DNA from: Saprolegnia diclina VS20
Taxonomy: Eukaryota; Oomycota; Saprolegniomycetes; Saprolegniales; Saprolegniaceae
Direction: 5' to 3'
Assembly: GCF_000281045.1 (NCBI RefSeq)
Contig: NW_008246099.1
Span: forward strand, 524,202-588,201
DNA length: 64,000 bases
Every line of letters begins with the position of its first letter. Positions within the stretch are counted from its first letter, which is position 1. Under the pieces are notes generated by a model. The model was given only the letters and a program-made list of their open reading frames with translations, ran no database searches and had not been told where the DNA came from. The translations under genes and the position numbers were made by a program. Below, piece by piece: positions 1-10,738 of the stretch.

Positions 1-1026
1 GCCAGTGCGTTCCGGATGCATATCCGGATAGCTGCAAACCGCCGCTTTTTGCTGACACTCAGCCCGGCGCAAGTACAAGGTTGTTTGGTCCTTTGAAGCG
101 GTACGATTTTTGTACGAGATCAAGCGAAGTACGCCAAACCATTCAAAAAGGAATCGGAGATTCACACATCCAGCTGCACTTTGGATCGACATGCACAGGG
201 TTCGTTTGACCACGCCCAGTATCGTACATATGCACGAGAAGGCATACTAGTAGGTTATGGTTGAGGTCCTCGATGCAGACAATGCCAAGCTCGTGCTGAT
301 CTGCAAAACGTTGCATGTGTCGGATTTTTTCTCCTTTATCCGGTGGGATCTGTTCAACTGATCTGCTTCGGGGCCGGCTGCGGGGTGCTCGTCCCGTGGA
401 CGAACTTCCTTGAGCTGAGCGTCACGTGGTAGAGTAGAAGTCGCCATGGAGATGGTCTGTTGTCACGGATGCGGGCCTCACGGTGAGAGAACCAACCCGC
501 TCCTGCTTTCGATCTTTTTCCTTCATGGGCTCCCTTTGCCGTCCAAGTCGAGAGGTAATTTTTTTAAAATTAATTAGCAAAGGAATGTGGCCCAACGTCG
601 TCGACAGTGCATTGCAGCTGTGCACTTCGTGCATATGACGATACTTCGACCCACGTGGATGCCCGTGCAGCGCGTCGCTGTCATGTTTAGGTAGCTGTGC
701 AGGATGTGTCAAGCGAGGATTTGCCTTCAGTTGTCGTGGCAGGATATTTTCCGAAGCATGCATACGCGGGAGTTACGAGCTCTTGTTGAAACTGCAGGCA
801 TGAGTCTCTCGATTCATTTTATATTCTGAATTGTAGTGAAGTTTGAAGAAGAATATACGCTCTGTGCTAGAACATTGACGTTTCGTTTGCGGTTCCCACA
901 TTGCCTGCGCCACATCGACGACGTTGCCGTTGCAAAGCAGTAGTACTGCACACTGTAGTGTACGACGATGCACCTATATGCACCAGCAACTGCACAATGG
1001 CAGAAATCAATTTTTGACGACGCGCA
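1..1026. other. intergenic, no gene seen
   Basis: I see no convincing coding region, RNA gene or repeat here. The short open frames do not resemble any protein and lack the codon bias of the neighbouring genes. The right end must contain the promoter of the P450 gene that starts at 1027, but no recognisable core element stands out. Confidence 0.5.
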
Positions 1027-3024
1027 ATGATGCTTTTCACGATCGGAAGGCTAACATTGCCTGAGCTCAGTCTCTTGGTCGCGACTGTCGTCGGCGTCTT
1101 CTTGTGGCTCGCTGCACGGCGCAGCCCGTATGGCCATCTTTTCGGCCCACCGCCCACAAGCTGGTTGTTTGGTTCTGGGTACTACCGCCTACCTGTTGCG
1201 TCTCCACTATCATGATGATTATGACGAGCCATTCTAGACGAGAAGCGATGGACTTTTCGATCTGGTCGCAAGATGGCGGGTTTGGCGAACCCGGACTTAT
1301 GTGGTGCGTACTCTTTGCCACCAGATCTAGCTCATAGAATGTGGCTCTTTATGCTGTAGGCTCAAGCGATACGGAAGCGTGTACTACTACCGCGTGCTCC
1401 ACATGCACCGAGTTCGTTGCTTGTAAACGCCTTTGCGGCTCATGCTGCCGGTAGATTGTTGTCGCCGACCCTGTTGCCATCAAGCACGTCATGGTCACGC
1501 ATGGAAGAAATTACCCGAGGGCGCCAATCACACGCATCATATCAAAGGTACGCGTCCGTCCATCCTTTTTGCGGAAGATAATTCGGCGTGTAGAAACTTG
1601 CAGGCGGAGAGAGCCTCCTCTCGACCGAAGGGCGCAGCCACACGGCTCTACGCAAGCTCTTCAATCCCCACTTTGGCCAAGCCAGCGTCAAGACGATGCT
1701 TGGCATCTTCCAGCACCACACTAACGTCTTTATGGAGCAGCTCACGGCGAAGGAACCCGTGGATCTACAGAATCGTATGTTTTCGGCAGTTTCAGTGTGG
1801 ACCCTACCCCTGTCGAACTGATTGGATTTCTGATTAGTGTTTACAAAAATGACGCTGGACGTGATTGGCGTCGCAGCATTTGGCTTCGATTTCCAGTCGC
1901 TCCTCGACAAGAATGCCCGCGAGATCCAAGCGTACAACGATATTCACCTCACGCCGAGCTTCTTCGGTATCATCGGTTTCGTCTTTCTGCCGTTTTACGA
2001 GTACCTGCCATTGGCGTCCAACCGTCATCGTGCGGAAGCGCAGGCGGTGCTTCAAGGCGTCATCGATCGAGTGTTGCAGCAAAAAGTTGCTGCTCTGAAT
2101 TCGGCCAAGGCTCGCGATGCTCCCAAGGACATACTGGACCTCATCCTCGAGCAGGCATCAGACATGTCGATGGCCGACATCCGCGCCATGCTGCTCATGT
2201 TCATGATCGCTGGCCACGAGGTACGGTAACAATGCCCGAAAGTCCCACTCACGTGCGTCACGGATAGACGACTGACAACACGCTGGGCTGGATCGTCTCG
2301 TTCGTGGCGCAGCACCCAGAAGTGGCTGCCAACGTCCACGAAGAGTGCTCGCGCATGCGCGGCGATGGCAACAACACGGTGCCAACGTGGGACGATCTCA
2401 GCAAGCTCCCTTACCTCTCGGCCGTCATTCACGAGTCCATGCGCTTGCGTCCGACTGTGCCGGAGTTGCCATCCCGCCTTGCCCTTGAAGCCGACATGGT
2501 TCCACTGACCGACGGCTCGCACCTGGCGGTTCCCAAGGTATTTTACTCGATATATCAGAAAGTTCAATGCCAAAGATTTCTACTAGGGGGCTAACATCTT
2601 TCTCGACATCATCGCTATTCAGCGTAACCCGACGTACTGGAGCCGGCCCAACGAGTTCCTTCCAGGTGAACGGATGTGTGTAGAATCGACACTGCATCTC
2701 GTCGTGGTAGAGCGCTTCATTGAAGGCACCAATACATACGAAGCCGACTTGGCGCTCCGGGGCGGCAAGCCCAACACGTTTTGCTACTTTCCGTTCGGCC
2801 TGGGTGCGAGCTGGCATGAGATCTAGATCTGAACGAATGTAGGCGACAAGCGCTGCATCGGAAATCGATTTTCAATGACCGAGATGCTTGTCGTGCTCTC
2901 AGCCTTCTTCGCGAAATACCGCGTGGCGCTGACGTCGGCCGCCGACGTGAACGTGCGCAAGCACACGGGGACAATTGCGCCCGTTCACCTCGAGGTCCAC
3001 CTCGCATCGATCGCCACCAAATAA
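1027..3024 (+). CDS. cytochrome P450 monooxygenase, intact copy (10 exons)
   Basis: This is a haem-thiolate monooxygenase, probably anchored in the ER membrane; its substrate cannot be predicted. Ten exons (1027-1178, 1238-1303, 1360-1411, 1455-1547, 1594-1774, 1838-2220, 2268-2537, 2587-2665, 2711-2803, 2843-3024) sum to 516 codons plus a stop, a normal P450 length. It starts with a hydrophobic anchor and a proline-rich hinge (GPPPTSW). The I-helix oxygen-binding motif AGHETT is split by the intron at 2221. The K-helix ExxR is ESMR. A PERF motif (FLPERF) forms across the intron at 2666. The haem loop FGLGDKRCIG, with the cysteine ligand, forms across a 39-base intron (2804-2842). ATGATG at 1027 is the only start that precedes the anchor. 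It is the first of three tandem copies and the only one that looks functional. I do not assign a CYP family. Confidence 0.88.
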
Positions 3025-3217
3025 ATGACGAGCAACAATATATTGAACCACATTTAATCTATTTGGACCATATGAAGCATAATTCACCGAAAACGTTGTG
3101 ACAGACCAATTCACAACGACGAAATGCAACATTGGTAATCGCAACCCGTGGCCGCTTCACAACCCTGCGCGACCAGATGCTCCCAACATTTTATCCGGAT
3201 AATTGCCACTCGTCAAA

Positions 3218-5143
3218 ATGCTCGCGACGTCCGAGCTGCTGACGCTCGGCATCCCTGCAGTCCTCGCTGTCTGTGTCGCGGCACTGCTCGTTGCTCGGCG
3301 CAACCCATATGCCCACCTTCCAGGTCCACCGCCGACGAGCTGGCTCTTTGGCAACGGGTACCAAACACTTTTGGCCTCGGGATCGCCGTAACTGCGTCGG
3401 TGTAGGAAGGAAGCAATGGATTTTGCACTGTGGGAGCAAGACGGCGGCTTCGGGGAGCCCCATGTTTCGTGGTATGAGCACACCACCTATGCATGGTGAC
3501 GCAGCGTTTTGATCGCGTAGGCTAACGGGAGCATCTTCTACTACCGGATGCTTCACATCTACCGCGTACTGTACAAGCGATTTGTCCGAGTCTGCAACTG
3601 ACTCGTACTAGGTCATCGTCACGGACGCGAACGCGATCAAGCACGTACTGGTTTCGAACGGCAGAAACTACCAGCGAACGCCTCTCATACGCACGCTTTT
3701 CCAGGTATGCAGCGCTGTAAACGTCCCNNNNNNNNNNNNNNNNNNNNNNNNNNNNNNNNNNNNNNNNNNNNNNNNNNNNNNNNNNNNNNNNNNNNNNNNN
3801 NNNNNNNNNNNNNNNNNNNNNNNNNNNNNNNNNNNNNNNNNNNNNNNNNNNNNNNNNNNNNNNNNNNNNNNNNNNNNNNNNNNNNNNNNNNNNNNNNNNN
3901 NNNNNNNNNNNNNNNNNNNNNNNNNNNNNNNNNNNNNNNNNNNNNNNNNNNNNNNNNNNNNNNNNNNNNNNNGCGATTGGGGTTGCGGCTTTTGGCTTCA
4001 ATTTCGAGTCGCTTCGCAACAAGAACCCGCGCGAGATCGAAGCGTACAACAACCTCGCGCCGTCCTTCTTCACCATTATCGGCTTCGTCTTCGTGCCGTT
4101 TTACAAGTACCTCCCGTTGGCTTCGAACCGGCGCCGAGCCGAGGCGCAGTCCGTGCTGGAAAGCGTCATTGACCGAGTACTTCAGCAAAAGCTGTCTGCT
4201 CTCAAGACAGAACGGACGGGCGCCCCGAATGACATTCTGGACCTCATTCTCGCCCATGCGTCCGGCATGTCGATGGCCAACATTCGAGCGTTGCTTCTCA
4301 TGTTTATGATTGCTGGGCACGAAGTACGCACGACTCTACTGTTGCGATCTATTGACTCGCGACGTCTTCGGGTAGACGACAAACAACACACTCAGTTGGG
4401 TCGTCTAGTTCGTCGCGCAGCACCCACAAGTCGCAGAGAAAGTCAAGGACGAGTGTTCGCGCATGCGCGGTGAAAGCACGGACGAGACTCCGAGGTGGGA
4501 GCAGCTCGGTCAACTCTCATACCTCTCGGCCGTCATCCACGAGACGATGCGCATGACGCCAACGTTGGCGGACGTATCGCGCGTCGCACTCGAAGCTGAC
4601 GCTCTGCCTATGGATGGCGGCTCTTGGGTCGTCATTCCAAAGGTCTAGTGGACAACCCTTCCAAGCTCACTGGATTACTGAGGTAGGGCGCCAACATCTA
4701 CTTTGACATTGTCGCGATCCATCGCAACCCGACGTACTGGAGCCAACCCGACGTACTGGAGCCAACCCAACGAGTTCCTTCCAGGTAGTAGGAGACGAGT
4801 CGAATCTACTCATATCTCGCAGAACGATTCATTGAAGGCACCGATGTTTACGAAGCAGACTTGGTGCTGCGTGGCGGCAAGCCCAACACGTTTTGCTACT
4901 TTCCTTTCGGCCTCGGTGCGGCAAAGCCGACGATACTACTTTGTACTAACCAATGCTTTAGGCGACAAGAATTGCATTGGAAGTCGCTTCGCCATGGCCG
5001 AGATGCTTGTCGTGCTCTCTACTCTCTTCGCGAGATACCATGTGGCGCTAACACCTGCTGCCAACGTCAACGTCCGCAAACTAACTGCGACGATCACGCC
5101 CATGCACCTCGAGGTCTCGCTATCGTTGCTCCCGCATAACTAG
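3218..5143 (+). pseudogene. cytochrome P450, decayed second tandem copy
   Basis: It is colinear with the intact P450 at 1027-3024 and clearly a duplicate: same N-terminal anchor and GPPPTSW hinge, same exon order, AGHE followed by TTNNT, ETMR for ExxR, and a haem loop GDKNCIG. Three things argue that it is dead. The codon after TTNNTLSWVV is TAG (around 4406) where the intact copy has TCG. A 19-base direct duplication (4726-4744 and 4745-4763) shifts the frame in the exon that leads to PERF. The third exon near 3523 is shorter than in copy 1 and out of frame. The exon that should hold the C-helix region lies in an assembly gap. The end is TAG at 5141-5143. A sequencing error could explain one lesion but hardly all three. 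Confidence 0.75.
3728..3972. other. assembly gap (245 N)
   Basis: A run of 245 undetermined bases inside the second P450 copy. It removes the region matching copy 1 exon 5 and the start of exon 6. Near-identical tandem copies are a common cause of such gaps, so copy number here may be underestimated. Confidence 0.99.
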
Positions 5144-5409
5144 CTAACACCATGTCATTTGAGCTCATCGATCATGGTCACATGGGAAAATTCGAGCTGC
5201 GGACGTGTCACCGTGAGTCGTTCCGGCTGCAAGCTCCACCGTGCTTCTGCGCGGCAAAACGTTTCCACACCACCTTGAATGATCTGCCAACACGTCTCTG
5301 CTATTTGGAATCGGCAATCCTACCAAGCATCCACCGTGGGTACATAATAGCTATTTATTATTTACCCCTGCTCCTACCTCTTCCACTGCCTGCTTCATCG
5401 CGCGACTAG

Positions 5410-5790
5410 GGTGCCGATATCTTTTGATATTATGGCGATCCATCGCGATCCGACGTACTGGAGCCGACCCAACGAGTTCCTTCCAGATAAACTGAGACGA
5501 GTCGGAACTACGCACTACATGACGATACGGTAGAGCGCTTCATTGACGGCACGGACACCTACGAAGCCGACTTGACGCTCCCGGGTGGCAAGCCCAACAC
5601 GTTTTGCTACTTTCTAAATGCCTTTGGTAGGCGAGAAGAGCTGCATTGACTGAGATGCTCGTCGTGCTCTCGGCCCTCTTTGCGACATACCGCGTCGAGT
5701 TGACGCCGGCTGCTCATTGGAACGTTCGCAAGGACACGGTGCTCCTCGAAGTTACGCTCACCGCTTACGACGCGTTAGCCATTTGCGAGC
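5410..5790 (+). pseudogene. cytochrome P450 3' remnant, third copy
   Basis: Only the last exons of a P450 can be recognised. The stretch from 5410 matches the exon NPTYWS...NEFLP of copies 1 and 2 (here DPTYWSRPNEFLP). A piece near 5531-5625 reads VERFIDGTDTYEADL and GGKPNTFCYF, and 5646 onward reads MTEMLVVLSALFATYRV. The haem-loop junction (5616-5645) is scrambled, so no FxxGxxxCxG motif can form, and no 5' exons are present between 5144 and 5409. I read it as the stump of a third tandem duplicate. The stretch 5144-5409 shows nothing else recognisable. Confidence 0.7.
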
Positions 5791-5869
5791 CCGGGTCCCC
5801 CTCTCGTTCCCCTAACCCGTGGCATTTGGAGGCACAATCAACATGGAATGATGATGCATGTACAAGTAG

Positions 5870-8800
5870 CTAGTGCGACGACTTTGCGAACGACGCGAGG
5901 TTGGGCGTCGACGCTACGTGGCGCATGCCGATCTTGTTGTCTTTGCCGAGCGCCTTGAGGCTCATGAGTGGCGTCTCGTTTGGGTCGGTTTGGAAGCGAG
6001 GCGGCAGCCGAAGCCCCTTGGCTTTCGCGAGGTTGTCGACCTGGCACCCGCGCTGGAACATCTTGAGGTCCAGCTCGCCCGTCGTCTTGGTTGACGTGGT
6101 CGTGTTGGAGCGCTTCCGAGGTGGGCTCACGACCGGCCGGACGTCCTGGGACGTCATGATGTTGCTGTTGTCGGCCTCGTTGTCGATTTCGATCGCGAGC
6201 GCGTTTGCACTCGACTGCACCTGCGCGCGCGACTGGAGCCCAATCACAGCGTCCTCGATCGCGTGGATCCACTGCTCCTGGCGACCCCACGTGTCGGTGA
6301 GCACGAGAAAGTTCTTGTAGCCTTTGGTCGAGAAGACGAGGCCGTGGGCGCCGCTGCCGGGCCCGGCCGCCGCGCCGCCAAACGAGTACCACTTGCGCAC
6401 GGACGTCGGGATGACCCACTTCATGCGCGTCGTCCAGTTGGCCGTACCGCTCTGCAGCGTATCGCAGTACCAGAGTTTGTCGCACTTGCGGCAGAGGCCC
6501 ACAAATGTGAGCGTAAACGTGAGCGCGTGGAACGGCATTGGCACAGGAAACTGAATAAAGGACGACGCGCGCGTGGGCTCGGGCACGGGGATGTGGTCGT
6601 GAATCTTGTCCTTCTTGTAGAGAAACCCGGTGATAAAGTCCTCCGTCGTGTTGACTTTGCAGTGGTGCGTCGCGGCGCCCGAAAATATCGTCTCGACATA
6701 GCCTAGTAATCAATCTCTGCATAGATACATCTACCGGTGGTCGTACCAGACATGTAGACGTGGCTGCCAAGCGTTTCGGTCACGTACTGCGCCGCCGTCT
6801 CCTTGAGGTTGACGCAGCCCGAGCAGAGCGGCGCGTGGCGCTGACCGAGAGGGGCCATCTCGACCGAGTTTTGACGGCCGACAACTGCTTCGAAGCGAAC
6901 CCACGCCTCGTTGGTCGCCGTGTACTGCCGAACCACCTCTTGGCACGTGACACCGGCTTGGTCCTTTTGCACGGGCGTACTAGAGTCCATGAGATGTAGC
7001 CCATCAGCAACACCATGCGTACTTGATGAGGGTAAATATGCTGTTGGCGATGGTTGTCATGTGACCCTTGTACTGGACGTGGCCGTGGTACGACGTAATG
7101 ACAAGCTCGAGGATGCTGCTCGACGGCAGAAAGAGGCTGTTGAGCAGCGGGCAGGACGGCAGTCGCTTCTGGTCCGGGTCTAAGAGCACAAAGCGAATCA
7201 CGTCCGTGACCTCGTGGTGCAGCATCGAGTTGCTCGGGCTCGCGGCAAAGCACGCCATGAGCGCCGGCATGCACCCGGCCTGGGCGAGGGCTGCATTCAG
7301 CACGCCGTGCTGCATAAAGATGCAGCGCTTGAGAAACGTCACAACGCACAGCAGCGCGTTGCCCCGGGGCGCAGCTGTCTTGCGCGTCACCACGTCGTGG
7401 CAAAGGTGTACAAAGCGGCCGACCCGGGGTACGACGACGTCCACAAGTGCCTTTTGGCAGTCGCGAAGAAGCCCCTCGACGGACGCGACATCGCGCTTTT
7501 TCTTGTGGTAGCCCAGCGTGCTCATGAGCATGAGCAGCACCGAGAGCGCGCCACCATCCTGCAGCACATACGCGCACGGGAGTTTGATCTGGCGCGAGAG
7601 TTCGGCGAGACCGAGCGACAAGAAGACGGCAAACACCGTCTCCGTCATGACGAGATGCGCGAGGAGCGACCGGAGGAGCTCGTTCTGGCGGCCGGCGGGG
7701 CTCCGGTCCGTGATGAGTGGCAGTGTAAAGTCTGTGTTCTCGACGAACGTCGCGACGTTGCCAATGACGTACACGGACGGCGGAAAGAGAATGTACTTGA
7801 GAAGCGCGCAAATGTTCTCGACCGAGTCGCGCTGGTACGCTGTGCCGACGCCCCAGCTCAGCGTGCGCTGCCACGAGCAGAGCCGGTCGAGCATGCACCC
7901 AAAGAGACCGCTCTCGGCCAAGTGGAGCTGCCCCGTCTCCGAGAGGTCCGAGTACAAGATCCAGACGAGCGAGTCCCGGATCGAGTCGAGGCCGACGTGG
8001 CACACAACCCAGGGAACGATGTGACTCGCTTCGCGCGAGAAGAAGAGAAGAATGCTCGGGCCGAGGCCACGGTCGTTCACGTACGTGTTGACGACCTTGC
8101 AGAAGAGCACGACGAGAACATCGTCGAGCGACCCGCTCTTGCACAGAAAGTTGAAAAGGACCTTGAAGTACGCGACGCAGACGTCGGCGTCGACAGCGCC
8201 CTGCCGCTCAAAGATCTTGCGGTCGTACCACAAGGCGATCTCGCAGCAAAAGTGCTGCATCTTGTACGCGCCGTAGACCGGGTCGAGGTTCATGGACGGC
8301 GGCGCGGTCAGGTGTTTGAAGATGTCGAAGACAACGTTGGGCGTTGTGAGCCAGCGCATGATTTTGGGGTTGCGCAGCACTTCGCGCTTGAGGATGTCGA
8401 CGTCGATGCCCGCCTCGTCAGCCAGCTCAAGCAGCGCGCGCAGCGTAAACTCGGGCTGGTTGATTGCATCTTCGATCTGCTTGCGCTGGTCCTTGACCGA
8501 GTCCTACCACCGTGCGTGGGGCATTGATCCACTGATAGCCAACACGCACGCTCTCGGCCCGCTGGCGCAGAAAATCTTCAATTTCTTGGAAGCCTGCGGC
8601 GGTCGCGATGGCTTCGGCGTTCTTTCCGTCGCGCTACAGAGTACTCCATGTCAGCTCATGCCACGCAACAGACCCTCACGTCTTTGCAGTCGAGCTGCGC
8701 GCCGGCGTCGGCGAGGGTCTTGACAATACTCAAGTGCCCTGCCCGCGCCGCTTCCATGAGCGCTGTTGTCGAGCTTGGCTAGTCAACATCCTCGCGCCCG

Positions 8801-10068
8801 TGCCACCATCTTAATACAAATCGTACGCTGGGGATATCGAGGTCGGCGTGGGCTTCGATGAGAGCGACGAGGCAGTCGTCTTTGCCGCTGCGCGCCGCCA
8901 TGTGCAGCGCCGTCGTGCCTCGTTTCTACATCGACGATGAGCGCCGACGGACGCGTCTTTTGCTTGCGCACCCGGTTCCGCGACAGATTGATGCACGCGC
9001 CCTTCCGAATCAAGTAGCGCACGCACGCCTCGGCGCCGTCCCGCGCCGCAATCATGAGCGCCGAGTTGTCGTGGACCTATCCACGACGCGTCAGCGCGGT
9101 AGATGGGACAAGGCATCGCACATCTTCGGCGTCGATCGAGGCGCCAAACGTGACGAGAGCCCGCGCCACTTCCACGTTGCCAGCCGAGCACGCCACCATG
9201 AGCGGCGTCGTGCCGTTGGGCTACAGCTCACCACTTCACAAGACGCACGGGAGAGACGACGTCAGAGCACCTTGTGGTCGTCCAAAGAGACACCGACCGC
9301 GTGCAGCGCCTCGATGCAATCGACGTGGCCGTTCTCAGCCGCGTCACAGAGCGCATTGGCCCACGCCGTAGTCTAACTCGTTTGGAGTAGCGAGCGCAAG
9401 AGTTGTCGATGTACCTCGATACTCTGGGGGCTGCATGTCTGGAGCAGCGACCGCAAGATCAGCCCTTCGCCGAGACGGCAGGCTGTCGACGCTGCCGACG
9501 GTAGGTCGTCACCGACAAGCTTCTCGAGCGCTGCAGACCCCGAGACGAAGGCGAAGGCAATCTGCGCAGGCTTCTTCCGCAGGAACTGATCGGCATGGAA
9601 CTTGGAGAGGCGCACGATCGGTATGTCGACCGTTTGCCGCCCAGACGAGTGGAAGCCCTCAAAGAGCATGGACGGACCCTTGTACTCTTCGCGCTCCACG
9701 AAGACGCAGCCCGTGATGCCTGCTTTAAGGAGGCGCCGCATGATGTCGGGAAAGTGGACGCGGCCACCACGCTCGACGACCGCAATGTTGCCGCTGAGCT
9801 CAGCCACGTTGCGCAGCTCTGTGTCGGCCTTGGGCGGGTTTACAAAGACGGGCTGGCCAAGCACCTATGCAGTACATGAGGCATGGGCCGTCGATGGTCG
9901 CTCTACCTGGCTGCCCGTCCCGCTGTACTTGTAGCTCGAAGGCTCGGCAAAATGGTGCTCGCCGTCCCAGACGACAAAGGGTACGCCTGGGTAGTGGTCC
10001 ATACGCAGAGCGCTGCCACGTGTCGACGCCTGGCGCGAGCTTCGGTCCTGCGACTGGTCGTTGCCCAT
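5870..10068 (-). CDS. multidomain protein: myristoylation-type N-terminus, PA-like domain, six ankyrin repeats, SAPS-like region, PH-like tail
   Basis: Eleven exons joined by ten 42-50-base introns give 1248 residues in one open frame. The N-terminus MGNDQSQD has Gly2 and Ser6, as in N-myristoylated proteins. Residues about 55-200 (one exon) look like a protease-associated (PA) domain, with VVERGGRVHFPD and AGITGCVF-type strands. Residues about 205-400 are six ankyrin repeats, one per exon, with TALM and TALHMAARSG cores. Residues about 401-895 are helical, and their layout recalls the SAPS domain of PP6 regulatory subunits; another helical-repeat fold is possible. The C-terminal part ends in a PH-like strand and helix (GRQEQWIHAIEDAV). 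No signal peptide is seen. A membrane-tethered scaffold is my inference. The start at 10068 is the only in-frame ATG before a stop. A short intron at 8504-8549 joins the ankyrin part to the SAPS-like part, so this is one gene, not two. Confidence 0.72.
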
Positions 10069-10738
10069 GGTCCGTGGTTGTCGGCGATCTTGGCTCTCCT
10101 TGGAATGTGTATTACCTCCGGTCAAAAAGACCCAGCATGCTCAAATGGGTGGGTTTCTGCGCTTTTACAGTCCGCACTTTGTTGCAACAAGGGAGATTCC
10201 CTGCTGAGCTACAGGTGATTCTGAGTGCAAGGTGCTACTGCAACTGATTCGAGGTACTTTCTCTGACAGAGCCTCGACACATATTTAGTGTTAGTCAGAA
10301 TATACTGTTTCATCCCAGAAAGGGTTATGCGGGCATCTCGAAGGCGCTGCAGCATGCTTGCCTCGTTGCTGCAACATGCCTGAATCAACGCAGGCTTGTT
10401 AGACGAATATGAAGCTGGTCGCTGCGACCTCGTACCTTGACTGCAGCGTTGGATACTAATTTCGTTGAGACGACCTCGTGCATACACAGCCAGAGTCCTC
10501 TGCTAGCAGTCTACTGCAATAGGGTAGCGCATTCTACATGTATTTACTGGGCTATTTGCCCATACCGTCCGTTGTCGCTGCTGCGTGTGCGTGAGTTTGT
10601 TTGGCCCTGGCGAAGCTGGCGACGGATCTTTTGTTTGCTTACACTATTTCCGGCAGTCAGCGGCGCGTGATTGGCGTAATCGAGGGCTGTTTTTGGCCAA
10701 TGAGCGGCGAGCAATTCTGCTCGGAGCACACGTGGAGC
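10069..10738. other. divergent intergenic region
   Basis: This is the shared upstream region of the ankyrin/SAPS-like gene (minus) and the golgin (plus). I see no supported gene, RNA or repeat. An ATG at 10700 lies in frame with the golgin start at 10739 and could be an alternative start. Confidence 0.45.

Noticed and set aside
8504-8549. A boundary between two separate genes (ankyrin protein and SAPS-like protein)
   Set aside because: A 46-base interval with GTGCGT and GGTAG ends joins both parts in frame, and no stop, promoter or new ATG is needed. The whole model closes at 1249 codons.
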